Assembly: GCA_964036295.1 (NCBI GenBank)
Contig: OZ038470.1
Location: forward strand, 9,081,078-9,145,077
Source: Plumapathes pennacea
Taxonomy: Eukaryota; Cnidaria; Anthozoa; Antipatharia; Myriopathidae
Direction: 5' to 3'
Length of the DNA: 64,000 nucleotides
Below, in pieces: positions 1 to 9,538 of the stretch. The first letter of the stretch is position 1, and every line of letters begins with the position of its first letter. The notes below the pieces were generated by a model. The model searched no databases. It was not told the DNA's origin and saw only the letters and a program-made list of their open reading frames with translations. The translations under genes were made by a program, and so were the position numbers.

Positions 1-1100
1 GACTGCAAATTGCTATCCAAAGAACCATTTTAGTATTGTTAGTGCAACTTTACATGACTTTGATGACTTTCGTGTTTTCGTTGCAGTCGAAAATCATTGT
101 AGTTAACATTGTACAAGTTATTAAACAAACCTGTTGCATTTAGTTCTTGAGTATTTGCATGTGGCATTGATTTGGCCTTGCAGGCGGTACATGGTACTGG
201 CTGTTCCGCCATCTTGTATGTGCACTATATATATTTTTTTAGAAGTACAGCTTTTGCAGATATATATAATAGTTGTACTTCTTCAAATGCGGTATTTCTA
301 AAATACCAAAATACAACTTCATATACGAACGATGCCTTTATAACAACTCCACGATTCAGTAGCACGAACGCACTGTAATCCTTGATTATATCTAGTTTAT
401 ATATTAAATACAAAATGGGGAATGAAGAAAGCAAACAAGAATCCTCTTGCTTTTCTCGGCACGAACAGAACTGTCAGCTAAATAAATGGCTTTACACAGC
501 AAGATTTTGTTTACAAGTTGCCAATTGCGCGTTTTCATGTTGCCTTTGTCAGCAATAGGCAGAACAACAGATTCAGCATGGCGGCCTATATTTCAATCTC
601 ACACCATTCTCTTCAACCACCTTGGTTTTCCACTGACCGAAGGTTACATTTCCTATTTCTTGTCGCGCTGTAATGACCTGTAAACAAGGTCTTTCTTGGT
701 ATACTCACTTGAGGGCAGCAATAATTTGTTGCTTGTGAGGAATTCTAAACAAAATAAATCGCAATTACAAAATGCAAATCATTTCACGGTTTGCGAAAAG
801 CATCAACTGAACAAATAAATTGGCAAAGAGTTGACTAAATTTGATTTCTGGTTTTTATATCATTGTCGTATGTTCTTGCTCAGAGTTCTTTCGTATAATA
901 CTCGCAAAAACTGTTCATCGTTGCTCTACGATCGGAACAATTTTGTTTAATCGAAACCTTATCAAAATCTTCCTTAGGAAGATCTCCGTATAGGCCTTTT
1001 ATAGTGCACCCTCGCCTTTAAGCTCCTTCAGTGTTTTGGGGGCTATATAAACAATGAACTACCTTTGGCTAGGAAATATGCACGGGCAACGGTGAGCTTA
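1..1100. other. Host non-coding DNA, no gene recognised
   Basis: No reading frame here resembles a known protein, and the short open frames overlap on both strands as expected by chance. The stretch is AT-rich with a short TA-rich tract near 228-240. It may be intron or upstream sequence of the MRPL10 gene whose last exon lies at 1999-2496; I could not identify an upstream exon. Confidence 0.5.
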
Positions 1101-1411
1101 AACTGCAGAATACCCCGCACTTCCAGCAGGGCTGTCTGTGTATCCAGATACGCAGATATGCAGTGAGGTCAGACCACCCCTCCCCCTAACTTTTTGAAGT
1201 ATTATATGAAGTGGCTACGCGGATGCGCAGTAGGTCTGGCTTGACTTCGTATCCGCGTATCCACTTCTACATATACTTCAATAATTTAGGGGGAGGGGTG
1301 GTCTAACTCCAATGTATTCCGCGTTCTACTGAAGAGGGTGGTCTAGCTTGACTGCGTATCCGCGTATCTACCGTTAGGGGTGCTCCAAAAAGTGCGGGGT
1401 ATTCTGTAGTT
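1101..1411. mobile_element. Palindromic MITE (non-autonomous DNA transposon), 311 bp
   Basis: The ends form terminal inverted repeats of 22 bp with one mismatch: 1101-1122 begins AACTGCAGAATACCCC and 1390-1411 ends GGGGTATTCTGTAGTT. A second, perfect 19-bp inverted repeat lies inside (1171-1189 against 1286-1304, AGACCACCCCTCCCCC), and further GC-rich segments pair between them, so most of the element can fold on itself. There is no coding capacity. A target-site duplication is not clear (TTA on the left, TACA on the right), so the superfamily is not assigned. Confidence 0.75.
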
Positions 1412-1998
1412 ACATTATCTTTCAAATATTTCCTCTCACAGTGCAAATAATGGCGCGTGGACTGTAAAGCTTTTTGGTGCTTTCTGAAACTACAGCTTTT
1501 TTGACCAATGAACGATGTCCTCCTCGGTAGTCATCTCGTAGTGTTTTTTTGTGATTAAATAAATAGAACTGTGTTCGGGTATTGTCAATAAACAGCGATA
1601 GTGCGCCAGGCGAGGGTTATCCGCTCACGAACGGACGTTATTCGGTCACGTGTCACGATTTCACCAATCACGTGCGGGAGGAAATATTTAATGGGTCATA
1701 ATTATGAATATTACTATCTAACACAATCAAAGAAGGATATGATAATAAATCATAAGTCTGTATTGCACCGAAATTGCAATCGCCAAGCACAATGTCAGAA
1801 CTTTTTTGAGATTTTCCTCTTTTCCACTTTTTTACAAGTAGGCTGTGAAGTAAATTCCGAAACTGACCAGTTTTTGTAAGCCAGTGGAAACTAGTCTGGA
1901 CTGCTCCTGATAAAATTGTCATGTCAAAGGCCAAATCAACCTACTCCACTAAGTCAATGTAGCTTTATGCAATCTTTGCATTTCTTTTTACTCCATAG
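1412..1998. other. Probable intron sequence before the MRPL10 last exon
   Basis: No coding similarity was recognised. The stretch ends in a pyrimidine-rich tract followed by CCATAG at 1993-1998, a plausible 3' splice acceptor directly before codons that continue into the MRPL10 exon. The two overlapping opposite-strand open frames near 1601-1934 look like chance. Confidence 0.45.
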
Positions 1999-2496
1999 CC
2001 AAACCCCAAGAAACTCATGATAGCCAGCAAGGTTAGAGAAGTATTTCAGTCAAACAACATGGTAGTGGTGTTCCAGTACAGTGATATGAACTCAAGAGAA
2101 TGGGACGATGTGCGCTATGAACTGAGCAAGAATGAAGTGTCAGTGAAGCTCTTTCCTAATCGAATCACAAGCAAAGCCTTGGAGGAGACAATTTATCATG
2201 GAATGTCACCCCTATTTCTCTCATCGACTTGTGTGATGTACTCTAAAGAACCCAAAGTAAAATCTCTTGTAACTGTTATTAAGAAACAGCCCAAGCTGGA
2301 ACTCCTTGGGGCCAAGGTAGACAACAGGTTACTGTCAAGGCAGGCAATCACTGAATATGCAAAGCTGTCATCCCAGGATGAGCTTTACATCAACCTAGTG
2401 CAGATGCTTGCAAGACCTGCCTTGCAGATAAGTATGTTGTTACAGGAAAACCAAAGAAAACTGTGCAGTAATTTGTCACGTTATGTGGAGGAATGA
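1999..2496 (+). CDS. MRPL10: Mitochondrial large-subunit ribosomal protein uL10m, terminal exon
   Basis: This frame encodes the C-terminal about 165 residues of the mitochondrial ribosomal protein uL10m, which helps form the stalk base of the large mitoribosomal subunit and anchors the bL12m stalk. I recognise the family from VVVFQYSDMNSREWDD, KLFPNRITSKALEE, PLFLSSTCVMYSKEPKVK and LLGAKVDNRLLSRQ, which follow the order of animal MRPL10. The open frame extends upstream of the first ATG (2017) to an AG acceptor at 1997-1998, and lacks the N-terminal targeting region, so this is an internal-to-terminal exon rather than a whole gene. The stop is TGA at 2494-2496. It is the only host gene recognised and lies about 1.8 kb left of the viral array. 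Family call is from memory of conserved motifs, not a search. Confidence 0.82.
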   Translation, partial: PNPKKLMIASKVREVFQSNNMVVVFQYSDMNSREWDDVRYELSKNEVSVKLFPNRITSKALEETIYHGMSPLFLSSTCVMYSKEPKVKSLVTVIKKQPKLELLGAKVDNRLLSRQAITEYAKLSSQDELYINLVQMLARPALQISMLLQENQRKLCSNLSRYVEE

Positions 2497-2516
2497 CTAA
2501 ATCGTGGCAAACAAGC

Positions 2517-2522
2517 AATAAA
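2517..2522 (+). promoter_or_regulatory. Canonical poly(A) signal AATAAA
   Basis: AATAAA lies 20 bp after the MRPL10 stop codon, consistent with a very short 3' UTR. Chance occurrence is possible in AT-rich DNA. Confidence 0.5.
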
Positions 2523-3667
2523 GCTGTGAAGTTGTTGCAATGATATTTTAAGTCCCTGTTAAAATCCCAGCTTTTCAAGCCCACCTATAATCCCGGACAA
2601 AAGTGTTGACACATTATCCCCTCCCCCCTTTCAATGTTGATAAATTAATTATTTAGCAACGGTTTCCCGTCAAAGTCTTACCGGAACTCTTCCAAATTAA
2701 GTCTCCCGGAAGTTCCGCTCTTGTCCTTGCTTTCCATTTTAGTTTATTCTGCTCTCGACCCAACTAACGCCGCGAGCTCACTGGCAACGCCAGTCTAGTT
2801 CGCCTTTCGATTATTTGCGTCAAGTACAACCCGAGTCGTATTTCTCCCTAAGATTATTGTTTTACCTGACTGATAGAATCCTGAGCTCACCCAAAATGTT
2901 TATTTGCCGTCAAATAAACATTGAATTTGTCGACTAGTGGCATCGGTATGCAAATAAACACCGGAACGCACCGAATGCGTGACGGAACACGAGCCCAGGA
3001 CCTTGGCGAGCGATACATTACACTGCTGCATGAAGTGATAAATCGCTTGCAGTAAATTTTCACTGACCAAAGTGAGCATTGCGTTGAAACCTTAATTGTT
3101 GTTTCCATTTTAAAATCGACAGCCTTGATGCTTTTTGGCGTAATGTAATTAGTACAAACTTTGTACAGTTCTGCGTGACGTTATCGCCGCAGCTGTCAAC
3201 ACGCTTAATGCGCCCCGCTGACGTATTTAGTTACACCCTTTATTTAGTTTGCTAGTTCATTCTATTTACGTAATTATTAGGTGGAGATTTTCGTACCGGA
3301 TATTCCCTTCCCTTTAATGAATCACTGTCTATACTTAGTAACCCTGTTGTATAAATATAGCGCAGAACTAGTTTTAGTCAGTTAGGTTTTGAGTTCGAAC
3401 ACTCGAGTGTTTCGTCAAGTAAATGTTATCGCTCTCATCGAGGTTCTGCTCCTTCATCTATAAATTTCGGTCCGTTACAGTTTGATATCAGCTTGTATGG
3501 CGGCCCTCTCGTGCTCGTTTATGTTACCTCCTTTCCAAACAAGTTGTTGAATTATCGAAAAGATATATGATAATGGCAACTTTTTGCAGGAACGTGCAAA
3601 ACTTGTCGTAATGATCACCTGGCCGCTGCGCGAGGTGAGCAGCCACAAGAAGTCCAGCTCGCTATCG
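2523..3667. other. Host intergenic DNA with weak LTR-like segment
   Basis: No protein-coding frame was recognised. The part from about 3144 to 3479 has features seen in small LTRs: a TATA-like TATAAATATAG at 3351-3361, a second AT box near 3458, and an end reading CCGTTACA. I could not find matching target-site duplications or a paired LTR, so a solo LTR is only a possibility. Confidence 0.3.
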
Positions 3668-3671
3668 CTAT

Positions 3672-3707
<36 letters not shown>

Positions 3708-3724
3708 TTAATTAATTAATTAAT
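3668..3724. repeat. Compound microsatellite (ATTT)n then (AATT)n
   Basis: About nine perfect copies of a 4-bp TATT/ATTT unit run directly into about five copies of AATT. The tract is followed by T-rich low-complexity DNA to about 3762. Confidence 0.95.
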
Positions 3725-4341
3725 TTTTATTTATTTTTTATTTTTTTATCTTTTTTGTGGAAATAAATGTACGTTATTAAATAACTGTAAATGTTTTAAA
3801 GATGTTCTTTGATTGTTCCACGGACAGTGCGCGAAGAAATTATTCTACTTCCTTGTAAGAGCATTCTTCAAGCAAGGGGGGAGATAGTCAACTTATTGCT
3901 CAGTAATTATGAATTGAAGCCATGATCCCATTTTCTTGTCAGATTTTTTTCTTCCTGTCACCAAAAATATGCCGTCACTTAAGCCTGTTTTAAACATCGA
4001 ACTTTACATGCGTGAAATATAATGTAAACTAGCTAAAACCCTAGATTTTGCTCATTGCTTGCGGGGGCCTGGGGCCCAATCGAGCTTAAAAACGGAAATT
4101 TTCATTTTTATTTTTATTTTTTCTTTTTGTGGGTCGAGAATCAACACACGGTCATTGGTTCATATTCTCACGTGCTAAGTGATGACGTAATTGACTTCGC
4201 TAAACAACTCGAGATGTGGCCAGTGAATTGCTCGTTACTTGTGTGTAAAAGTTAACTGCATCCCATCCAAACACCATTTGGCTCTGTGGAATTTGAACGG
4301 ATAAACTGGATTTTCGGGAACGATTTTGATTCGCGTATTAC
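3725..4341. other. Host DNA up to the left edge of the viral array
   Basis: Nothing recognisable as a gene. A T-rich run lies at 4097-4131. On the - strand the capsid reading frame of U0 continues past the array edge into 4235-4341 as a non-homologous tail of about 35 codons; this is read-through into flanking DNA rather than capsid sequence. Confidence 0.5.
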
Positions 4342-5127
4342 TTCTTTCTCCTGAATCGAAACTCTTTAAAAAGAATAACATGATTCCTTTCATACAACTT
4401 CTTGGTGTGTTTACGTGTAAATTAAAAACAGCCCCCGTACCAATATCCTTCGAGGCTAACGTTTCAAAATGATGCACATCCTCAAAGTAAAAAGTTCTCC
4501 CACTTTGATAAACGCTACTCGCTTGAAGTGCTAAATTTTCATCTTCAATGGTTGCGTATTCCAATTCTATGTCTGTTAACTCATATCCATGACCTTTGGT
4601 ATTGTCTGAAGTTACAACTATATCAGACGCATTAGCAAGTTTAATCTCAAATCTTAGGTTTGACTTCAGCCCACTTTGATAATAAACCCCATGATCGTCT
4701 AACAGCGGGTGAGATAGTGGAATATGATACCTCTGAGCGTAGGATAAATTCGTGAGTTTCATACTCTTAGAATCGCCAGTTTCTGCCGCTCTAATCTTTC
4801 TTTTGTCTTCTGTCATGATTCCTCTTTTCATATCTTCCTCACACGTCAACATATCATGATACCCATGAAAAATGTCATATTTGTCTGTGTCACAAATAGT
4901 TTTTCCTCCAAAGAAAATTTTCATGTGGTTCACTTTCTTGATACGTTTTGAACGAGGTGGTTGCTTGCAACACCCTTTTCTATCTTGACGTTAAACCTCA
5001 AAAACATACTCTTTGGAACGAATACCATGTTTTCATACAACCTCGGTACATTAACATAAAGTGTTTTTCCAGGCTTAGCAGACGATGGTGTGAAAGTCGT
5101 CCTATGAACTGTCCTCTCTGCCTTCAT
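4342..5127 (-). pseudogene. MCP: U0: left-truncated major capsid protein (MCP) of Polinton
   Basis: This is the N-terminal and middle part of the double jelly-roll capsid protein. The start is the ATG at 5125-5127. Homology to the other copies stops at 4342, after the motif LKSFDSGER, where the frame runs on into host DNA to a stop at 4235. A 4-bp deletion near 4933 (CACTTT where other copies have CACTAAGTTT) breaks the frame. At two sites where U1 and most later copies are frameshifted (the KRGIMT and CMKG segments) this copy is still in frame, so it is a less decayed relative of the rest. Confidence 0.8.
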
Positions 5128-5214
5128 TGCCTTCGACAATCTTGGCCTTCTATTCGGATTAAGTATTTTCTGCAAACGACATATTATTTTAAAAACATCA
5201 AAACAAATCTTTAA
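5128..5214. promoter_or_regulatory. Divergent MCP/INT intergenic region
   Basis: The 87 bp between the MCP start (- strand) and the INT start (+ strand) is AT-rich and present at the same place in every unit, so it must hold the 5' ends of both transcripts. No specific box is identified. U2 has lost 13 bp here between ATCAAA direct repeats. A - strand TTTGCAG just upstream of MCP resembles a splice acceptor, so the MCP may have had an upstream exon. Confidence 0.35.
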
Positions 5215-6199
5215 ATGAAAAACATGGAAAAGATTTATTACTCTTCTCAAAAGGATATTGGAAGGGTTTATCCGCAGTCAAGAAACTTTCTACAGAAGCT
5301 AAAGTTAGCCTAGAAGAAGCAAGAGATTGGCTATCAAAACAGGCGCTTTGGCAAATTTATCTTCCTCCACCGAATTATGTTCCAAGACCACATTGGATTA
5401 TTTCAGAACCAAACGAAATTCACCAAGCAGATCTCCTATTCCTCCCCCACGATAAAGTTGGAAGAAAAACTTATAAATATGCTTTAGTCGTTATTGATAT
5501 TGCTTCAAGATATGTCGATGTAGAAGCTTTGACAAGTAAATCAAGTGATGAAGTGTCAAACGCTTTCAAGAAAATTTACTCAAGAAAGTTAAAATGGCCA
5601 AAAACTTTGATTGTTGATCCGGGAAGAGAGTTTGTTGGATCTGTAACGGTTCTTATGAATGAAAAGAAACTAGTTATCAAACGATCGGAAACTGCTAATC
5701 ACAGAGCACAAGCATTCGTCGAGAGAGCGAACAAAGCATTGGGAGAAAAAATATTAGTCAACAATATGTTGACGAAATGTTAACTGAAGGTAAGATCAAC
5801 AAAGTGGATAAATAGATTACCAAATATCGTGAAAACTATCAACAACCACGTCACTCGACTGACTGGCAAAAAAGCCATCGACGCTTATCGTGAGAAAAAT
5901 GTTGAACAAAAGACTAAGAATTATTCATGACCTGTTGGGTTTAATGAAAAAAGGCTTGACTCAATCGAAAAAGTAAATATCTTCTCTCGCCAGGAGAGGA
6001 AGAAGGAGGAAACGTAAGAAGGGCAACAGATCCCATATGGAGTGCAAAAGGTTTTGAGTTGAAAAAATCCATAATATCTAAAAATCAACCAGTTTTGTAT
6101 TATTTAGTCGATGGACCAAAAAGAGGATTCGCCAGAGAAGAATTACTAATCATACCATATGGCACAGAATTACCTCCAAAATTTGTCTTAAAACAATAA
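5215..6199 (+). pseudogene. INT: U1: Polinton retroviral-type integrase (INT), core intact, 3' part broken
   Basis: The integrase inserts the element's DNA into the host chromosome. The start chosen is ATG 5215 (MKNMEKIYY); a frameshift near 5245 separates it from the main frame, which is open from about 5240 to 5781. That frame has the rve catalytic residues: Asp in QADLLF (5430-5432), Asp in IVDPGREF (5616-5618) and Glu in AFVERANK (5721-5723), with about 35 residues between the last two. Next come a 1-bp loss near 5755, a 1-bp gain near 5792 (GGTAAGATC), a TGA near 5929 and changes near 5975 that break the C-terminal third. The last part (LYYLVDGPKRGFAREELL, TELPPKFVLKQ) is again in frame. 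Decay is complementary to later copies, which are broken in the core and open at the 3' end. An N-terminal zinc finger is not evident. Confidence 0.9.
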
Positions 6200-6220
6200 C
6201 TTTTCTAAATATCTTTAATC

Positions 6221-8513
6221 CTATAATGCCTTAAGGCTAAGGTGTCTATCCCATTTGGTAATGTTTCTTTTATCGTCTTCCCTACTAAGTGCTATTTTGT
6301 TCACTTCTTCCGTGTATATGTCATGATCGCGACTTCTAATTAGATTCATCACCCTCATTTTCTTACCGCCGTTGATAAGACAATCTTCATAATCCTGAAA
6401 ATTTATATCCTTATTAACGACAGCCTTGTTAACGCCCTTACACTTCTTTTCCTCCTCGTTTGAAGAATCGAGTACGTAAGAGTCAAGCTTAGCTCTCAAA
6501 CTGACAAACTCTGAAATTTGTCTTCCACCGACTTCATCCTTAAACATTCCAATAACCTTCTTGTTAACTCCAGTAGTAATTCCTGAAGGATGATCCTTTG
6601 GGTAATTACTAATGTCAAACGATGTTAAGACATCCCCACTAATACCTTTGTAAAAATCATCCGTCTCTATCTCATACATTAATGAATCAGTGTCAGTAAA
6701 TAGTAACCTTGCCTTATCATTGTACTTCTCTTTGATGTAACCATAATGAAAATCATACATCAACGTTTTACTTATGTCAAGTATTGACATTCCCAAGTAA
6801 ACTGGTTTATCAAATAATAGCTTCGTCCTATGCATGTGAATAGCTGCTAAATCATCACAAAGTATTTTCCTTCTATCAAAGCTTGGTTTTGAGATAAGTT
6901 TCCTAGCTTGTGACTCGTTAGTGACCAACTTAATGTCTACCCTATTTCGAATATTTTCCATGGTTTTTCCAAAAACTGAGTTGTTCATCAGCTTAAAGAA
7001 GTCTTTTTCAAAGTCATTCTTAGCGTTTGCTCGATGTTTAGTGTTAAATTCAATATAACTTTTCAACCACGCACTCTCATTAAACTTTATCCCTCTTCTG
7101 ATTCTCTTAATCTTCAACCCCAGCCTTTCATACGTCTTCAACGCTTCATAATGAACTACGTACTTCCTCTTATCCCCGAGATTTGGCACTGACTTTTCAC
7201 ACTTATTTATCATAATCCTCTCCGGTGCGAGTGAATAATCATTGTGAAAATCATGTAAATGTTTTGGGTACTCAAGGTTAACCTCAAGAATACATGGTTG
7301 ATTTTTCCAATCTTTTAGCTCCTTTTGTTTCATCCAATTAAAATCTGAGGTAGGTAATGGTTTGCTCATTTCCCAGCCATAAAGATTATTAGCGTCAAGA
7401 TAAGTTATATACTTATTCTTTTTCAAAGAGTCATATTTTTCTATGTAAGGATTGTTAGCTTCGCCACGCCGAGTGCAAATCAAAGAAACACCTCCCCTAA
7501 TTCCTTTCTCTATCATAAGTAACATATCAACGTCAGATATTAGCTCTAAGGATACTTTCGTCAATTTTAGAGCCGCGCTCCAAGCCAAACCTGGCCAAGT
7601 ATAATACCAAGCCGAATCTAACTTATAATTTTCAAGACAAAGATCTCTGAAATTCTCAAAAACATCAGCCAGTAATAGAACGTCTGATTTCAAATAAATG
7701 TTATGGTATCCTCTCATCGTCTTCACGTGAAATTTCTCCCAAACTTTCTTAGCATGTTCATAATCCTCTTCAGAAATAAATTCATTGTTTATCCTAGAGT
7801 AAAACTCTTCGATAGGTGGAAGACTCGTCTCTTTTAATTTATCAAGACCATGCACGTAATCGTAAGGATAAACGCCTTTCCTAAGTAACAAGTCAAGACG
7901 TTTTCCCTTATAAAACTTAGCTAAGTTCTTACACTTCTCTTTGCTAAGATTCTTGGCTAAGTTAGCTAAACTAGATGACATGAACTTGAAACTATCGATG
8001 AATCTAATGTCGCGTGTCACATTAACATCATTACCAGTTTCCTTGTCGATGAATGTATCAACGATTATCTTTTTCGTGAAAGAAATGTTAGTTCTCATCT
8101 GTATTCGGAATACATCGTACTTCACCCCCAAATTCCTTTATAAAAAGATGGGAGTCATAATGAGCTAAATTGTGAAAAATAACTGGATAAAATCTTGGTA
8201 ACTTGTACTTCAAATTACAACTATTATGTGCTGCTCCTCTAAATTTACCTGTTATGTGGCAGTGGTCTCTCACCTTAGTAAATTCTCCCTCACAAATGTG
8301 GCAAATGTTAGCCTTGTCATAAAGCTCTCTTTCCTCTTTACCAAACTTCATTTCCTTAGAAAACTTAGTTCTGTTGTAAATAGACCTAATAGTATTCTCA
8401 ACCATATTCACAAATTTTCCTGCTAAATTTTCTTCGTTCGTCTTTTTTGTCACAACGAATGGTCCTATTGAAAGACTGTCATCTACACACTTAACACAAA
8501 AACTGGGGTTCAT
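6221..8513 (-). pseudogene. POLB: U1: protein-primed family B DNA polymerase (PolB), frameshifted, N-terminus missing
   Basis: This is the protein-primed replicative polymerase of Polintons. The upstream frame (8088-8513, 141 codons) has a zinc-binding CHIC...DHCHITGKFRGAAHNSC segment (residues 71-100), typical of Polinton PolB, and Exo II (FHNLAHYDSH). A frameshift near 8088-8131 leads to a 636-codon frame (6221-8131) with Exo III YLKSDVLLLADVF (146-158), motif A DANNLYGW (246-253), motif B KLMNNSVFG (380-388), motif C TDTDS (479-483) and KLDSY (548-552). All polymerase-domain acidic residues are present. The N-terminal region with Exo I is absent upstream of 8513. A 2-bp loss near 6263 shifts the last codons; in other units the homologous stop corresponds to about 6205. 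PolB converges on INT with almost no spacer. Confidence 0.92.
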
Positions 8514-8531
8514 TCTTCTACTTGATTAGTC

Positions 8532-8874
8532 TCAACAGGCCCTTTTTACAACCATTTCGTATTTAGCATCAACGGTGGTTGATTCATCTTTTGGTGGGTA
8601 AAAAAATCTGTAACCATGATATATCACGAAACAGGAGCCTATCAAACCGGCTGTCATTTGTGATCCATTAGTCATGTCTAAAAATCTCAAAGGGTTAACA
8701 CTTTCTTTATCCTTATCCTGACTCTTTTATAACGCCTCTCTTGCTTCCTTGTTCTTTTTTGCAAGGGCTTCACCAGCGGCGACTTTTTTAGGATCTTTTT
8801 TCTTCTCAGGTTTCTTTTCGAGATCGGTTGGGACACTTGTTATTTTGATCTGAATTATTTGTTGATTCTGACAT
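8532..8874 (-). pseudogene. U1: small Lys/Glu-rich protein with hydrophobic segment
   Basis: This short gene is found only in U1. It starts at ATG 8872-8874 (MSESTNNSDQNN), shifts frame near 8840, continues through a basic stretch (EKKPEKKKDPKKVAAGEALA), meets one TAA near 8733, and stays open to TGA at 8532-8534. The C-terminal part has a hydrophobic run (MTAGLIGSCFVIYHGYRFF) that could be a membrane segment or virion core contact. I do not recognise the family. Its place among virion genes suggests a minor structural protein, which is inference. Confidence 0.5.
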
Positions 8875-8951
8875 TATTTATGTAATCGCTAGCAAATTCT
8901 TAAATCATTTTAGCATTTTTCAACAAAATGCTAACAAAAAAGAATTACACT

Positions 8952-9518
8952 TTATTTTTTCTCATCTTCAACATTTGTTGCTGATTCATCTTTTGTAAAT
9001 ACGACATGTTTAGCAATATCCAAGCCAACTTTCAAAAAAGCTACGACGTCTCCATATTCCTCAGAAACTTGTGATGCATACCTGCAAATTCTTCTTCCTA
9101 ATTGTTTATTATTCAACAAATCTTTCTTCAAAGACTCTTCATCGTCCAAAGTAAGGATATACGAAACTCCTTTAAAAATTCCATCAACAGCTATTCCCAT
9201 TCCATCTTTCATTAACTCTTGTCCGGACTTTTCTTCATAAACTTTGAATAAACATTCTAAATCAGAATCCTTCATCTTTCTAATATCAACTGCACTTATG
9301 TTTCCTCCTACATATTCTTCCAAACCAACCGTCATGGCAACTGACGCAAGAATATCTCTTTTTCTCGATATTTCACTTTGTACCTCTGGATCTATTTCAG
9401 CTTCCTTTTGTGATTCTTTCTTCTTACTTTGTGTTAGTTTTCTTTTTGCTTTAGGTTTTTGTTCTTCTTTTGTTTCGTTCTCTTCAAGATTAACGTAATC
9501 GTTTACAGTTTCTGCCAT
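8952..9518 (-). CDS. U1: Lys/Glu-rich hypothetical protein, 188 aa, intact
   Basis: This is the only intact full-length gene of the array. The start is ATG 9516-9518 (MAETVNDYVNLEENE) and the stop is at 8952. Residues 1-50 are highly charged (KPKAKRKLTQSKKKE) and likely disordered; residues 50-165 look like a compact helical domain (RDILASVAMTVGLEEYVGG, DLECLFKVYEEKSG, LGRRICRYASQVSEE). The C-terminus is charged again (DESATNVEDEKK). No transmembrane segment or catalytic motif is visible. It sits between the small basic gene and the packaging ATPase, the place of virion-associated genes in Polintons, so a structural or DNA-condensing role is possible but unproven. In later units it is truncated and fused to other sequence. 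Confidence 0.7.
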   Translation of the reverse strand: MAETVNDYVNLEENETKEEQKPKAKRKLTQSKKKESQKEAEIDPEVQSEISRKRDILASVAMTVGLEEYVGGNISAVDIRKMKDSDLECLFKVYEEKSGQELMKDGMGIAVDGIFKGVSYILTLDDEESLKKDLLNNKQLGRRICRYASQVSEEYGDVVAFLKVGLDIAKHVVFTKDESATNVEDEKK

Positions 9519-9538
9519 TTATTTGTCAAAACAACATT

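Noticed and set aside
1601..1934. Overlapping opposite-strand open frames
   Set aside because: No recognisable motif and placed where an intron is expected.
3144..3479. Possible solo LTR of a Gypsy-like element
   Set aside because: It has a TATA-like box and an ACA end, but no matching target duplication, primer site or second LTR could be found.
4235..4341. C-terminal tail of the U0 capsid frame (NTRIKIVPENPVYPFKF)
   Set aside because: No other unit has it; it begins exactly where array homology ends, so it is flanking DNA read in frame.
6228..6237. 10-bp palindrome GCCTTAAGGC at the INT/PolB convergence
   Set aside because: Considered as a terminator or recombination site, but it is short, lies in the PolB 3' codons, and nothing else supports a function.
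9244..9498. Recurrent 84-codon + strand frame, hydrophobic and Ser/Phe-rich
   Set aside because: It is antisense to the Lys/Glu-rich gene; Lys and Glu codons read backwards give Phe, Leu and Ser, mimicking a membrane protein.
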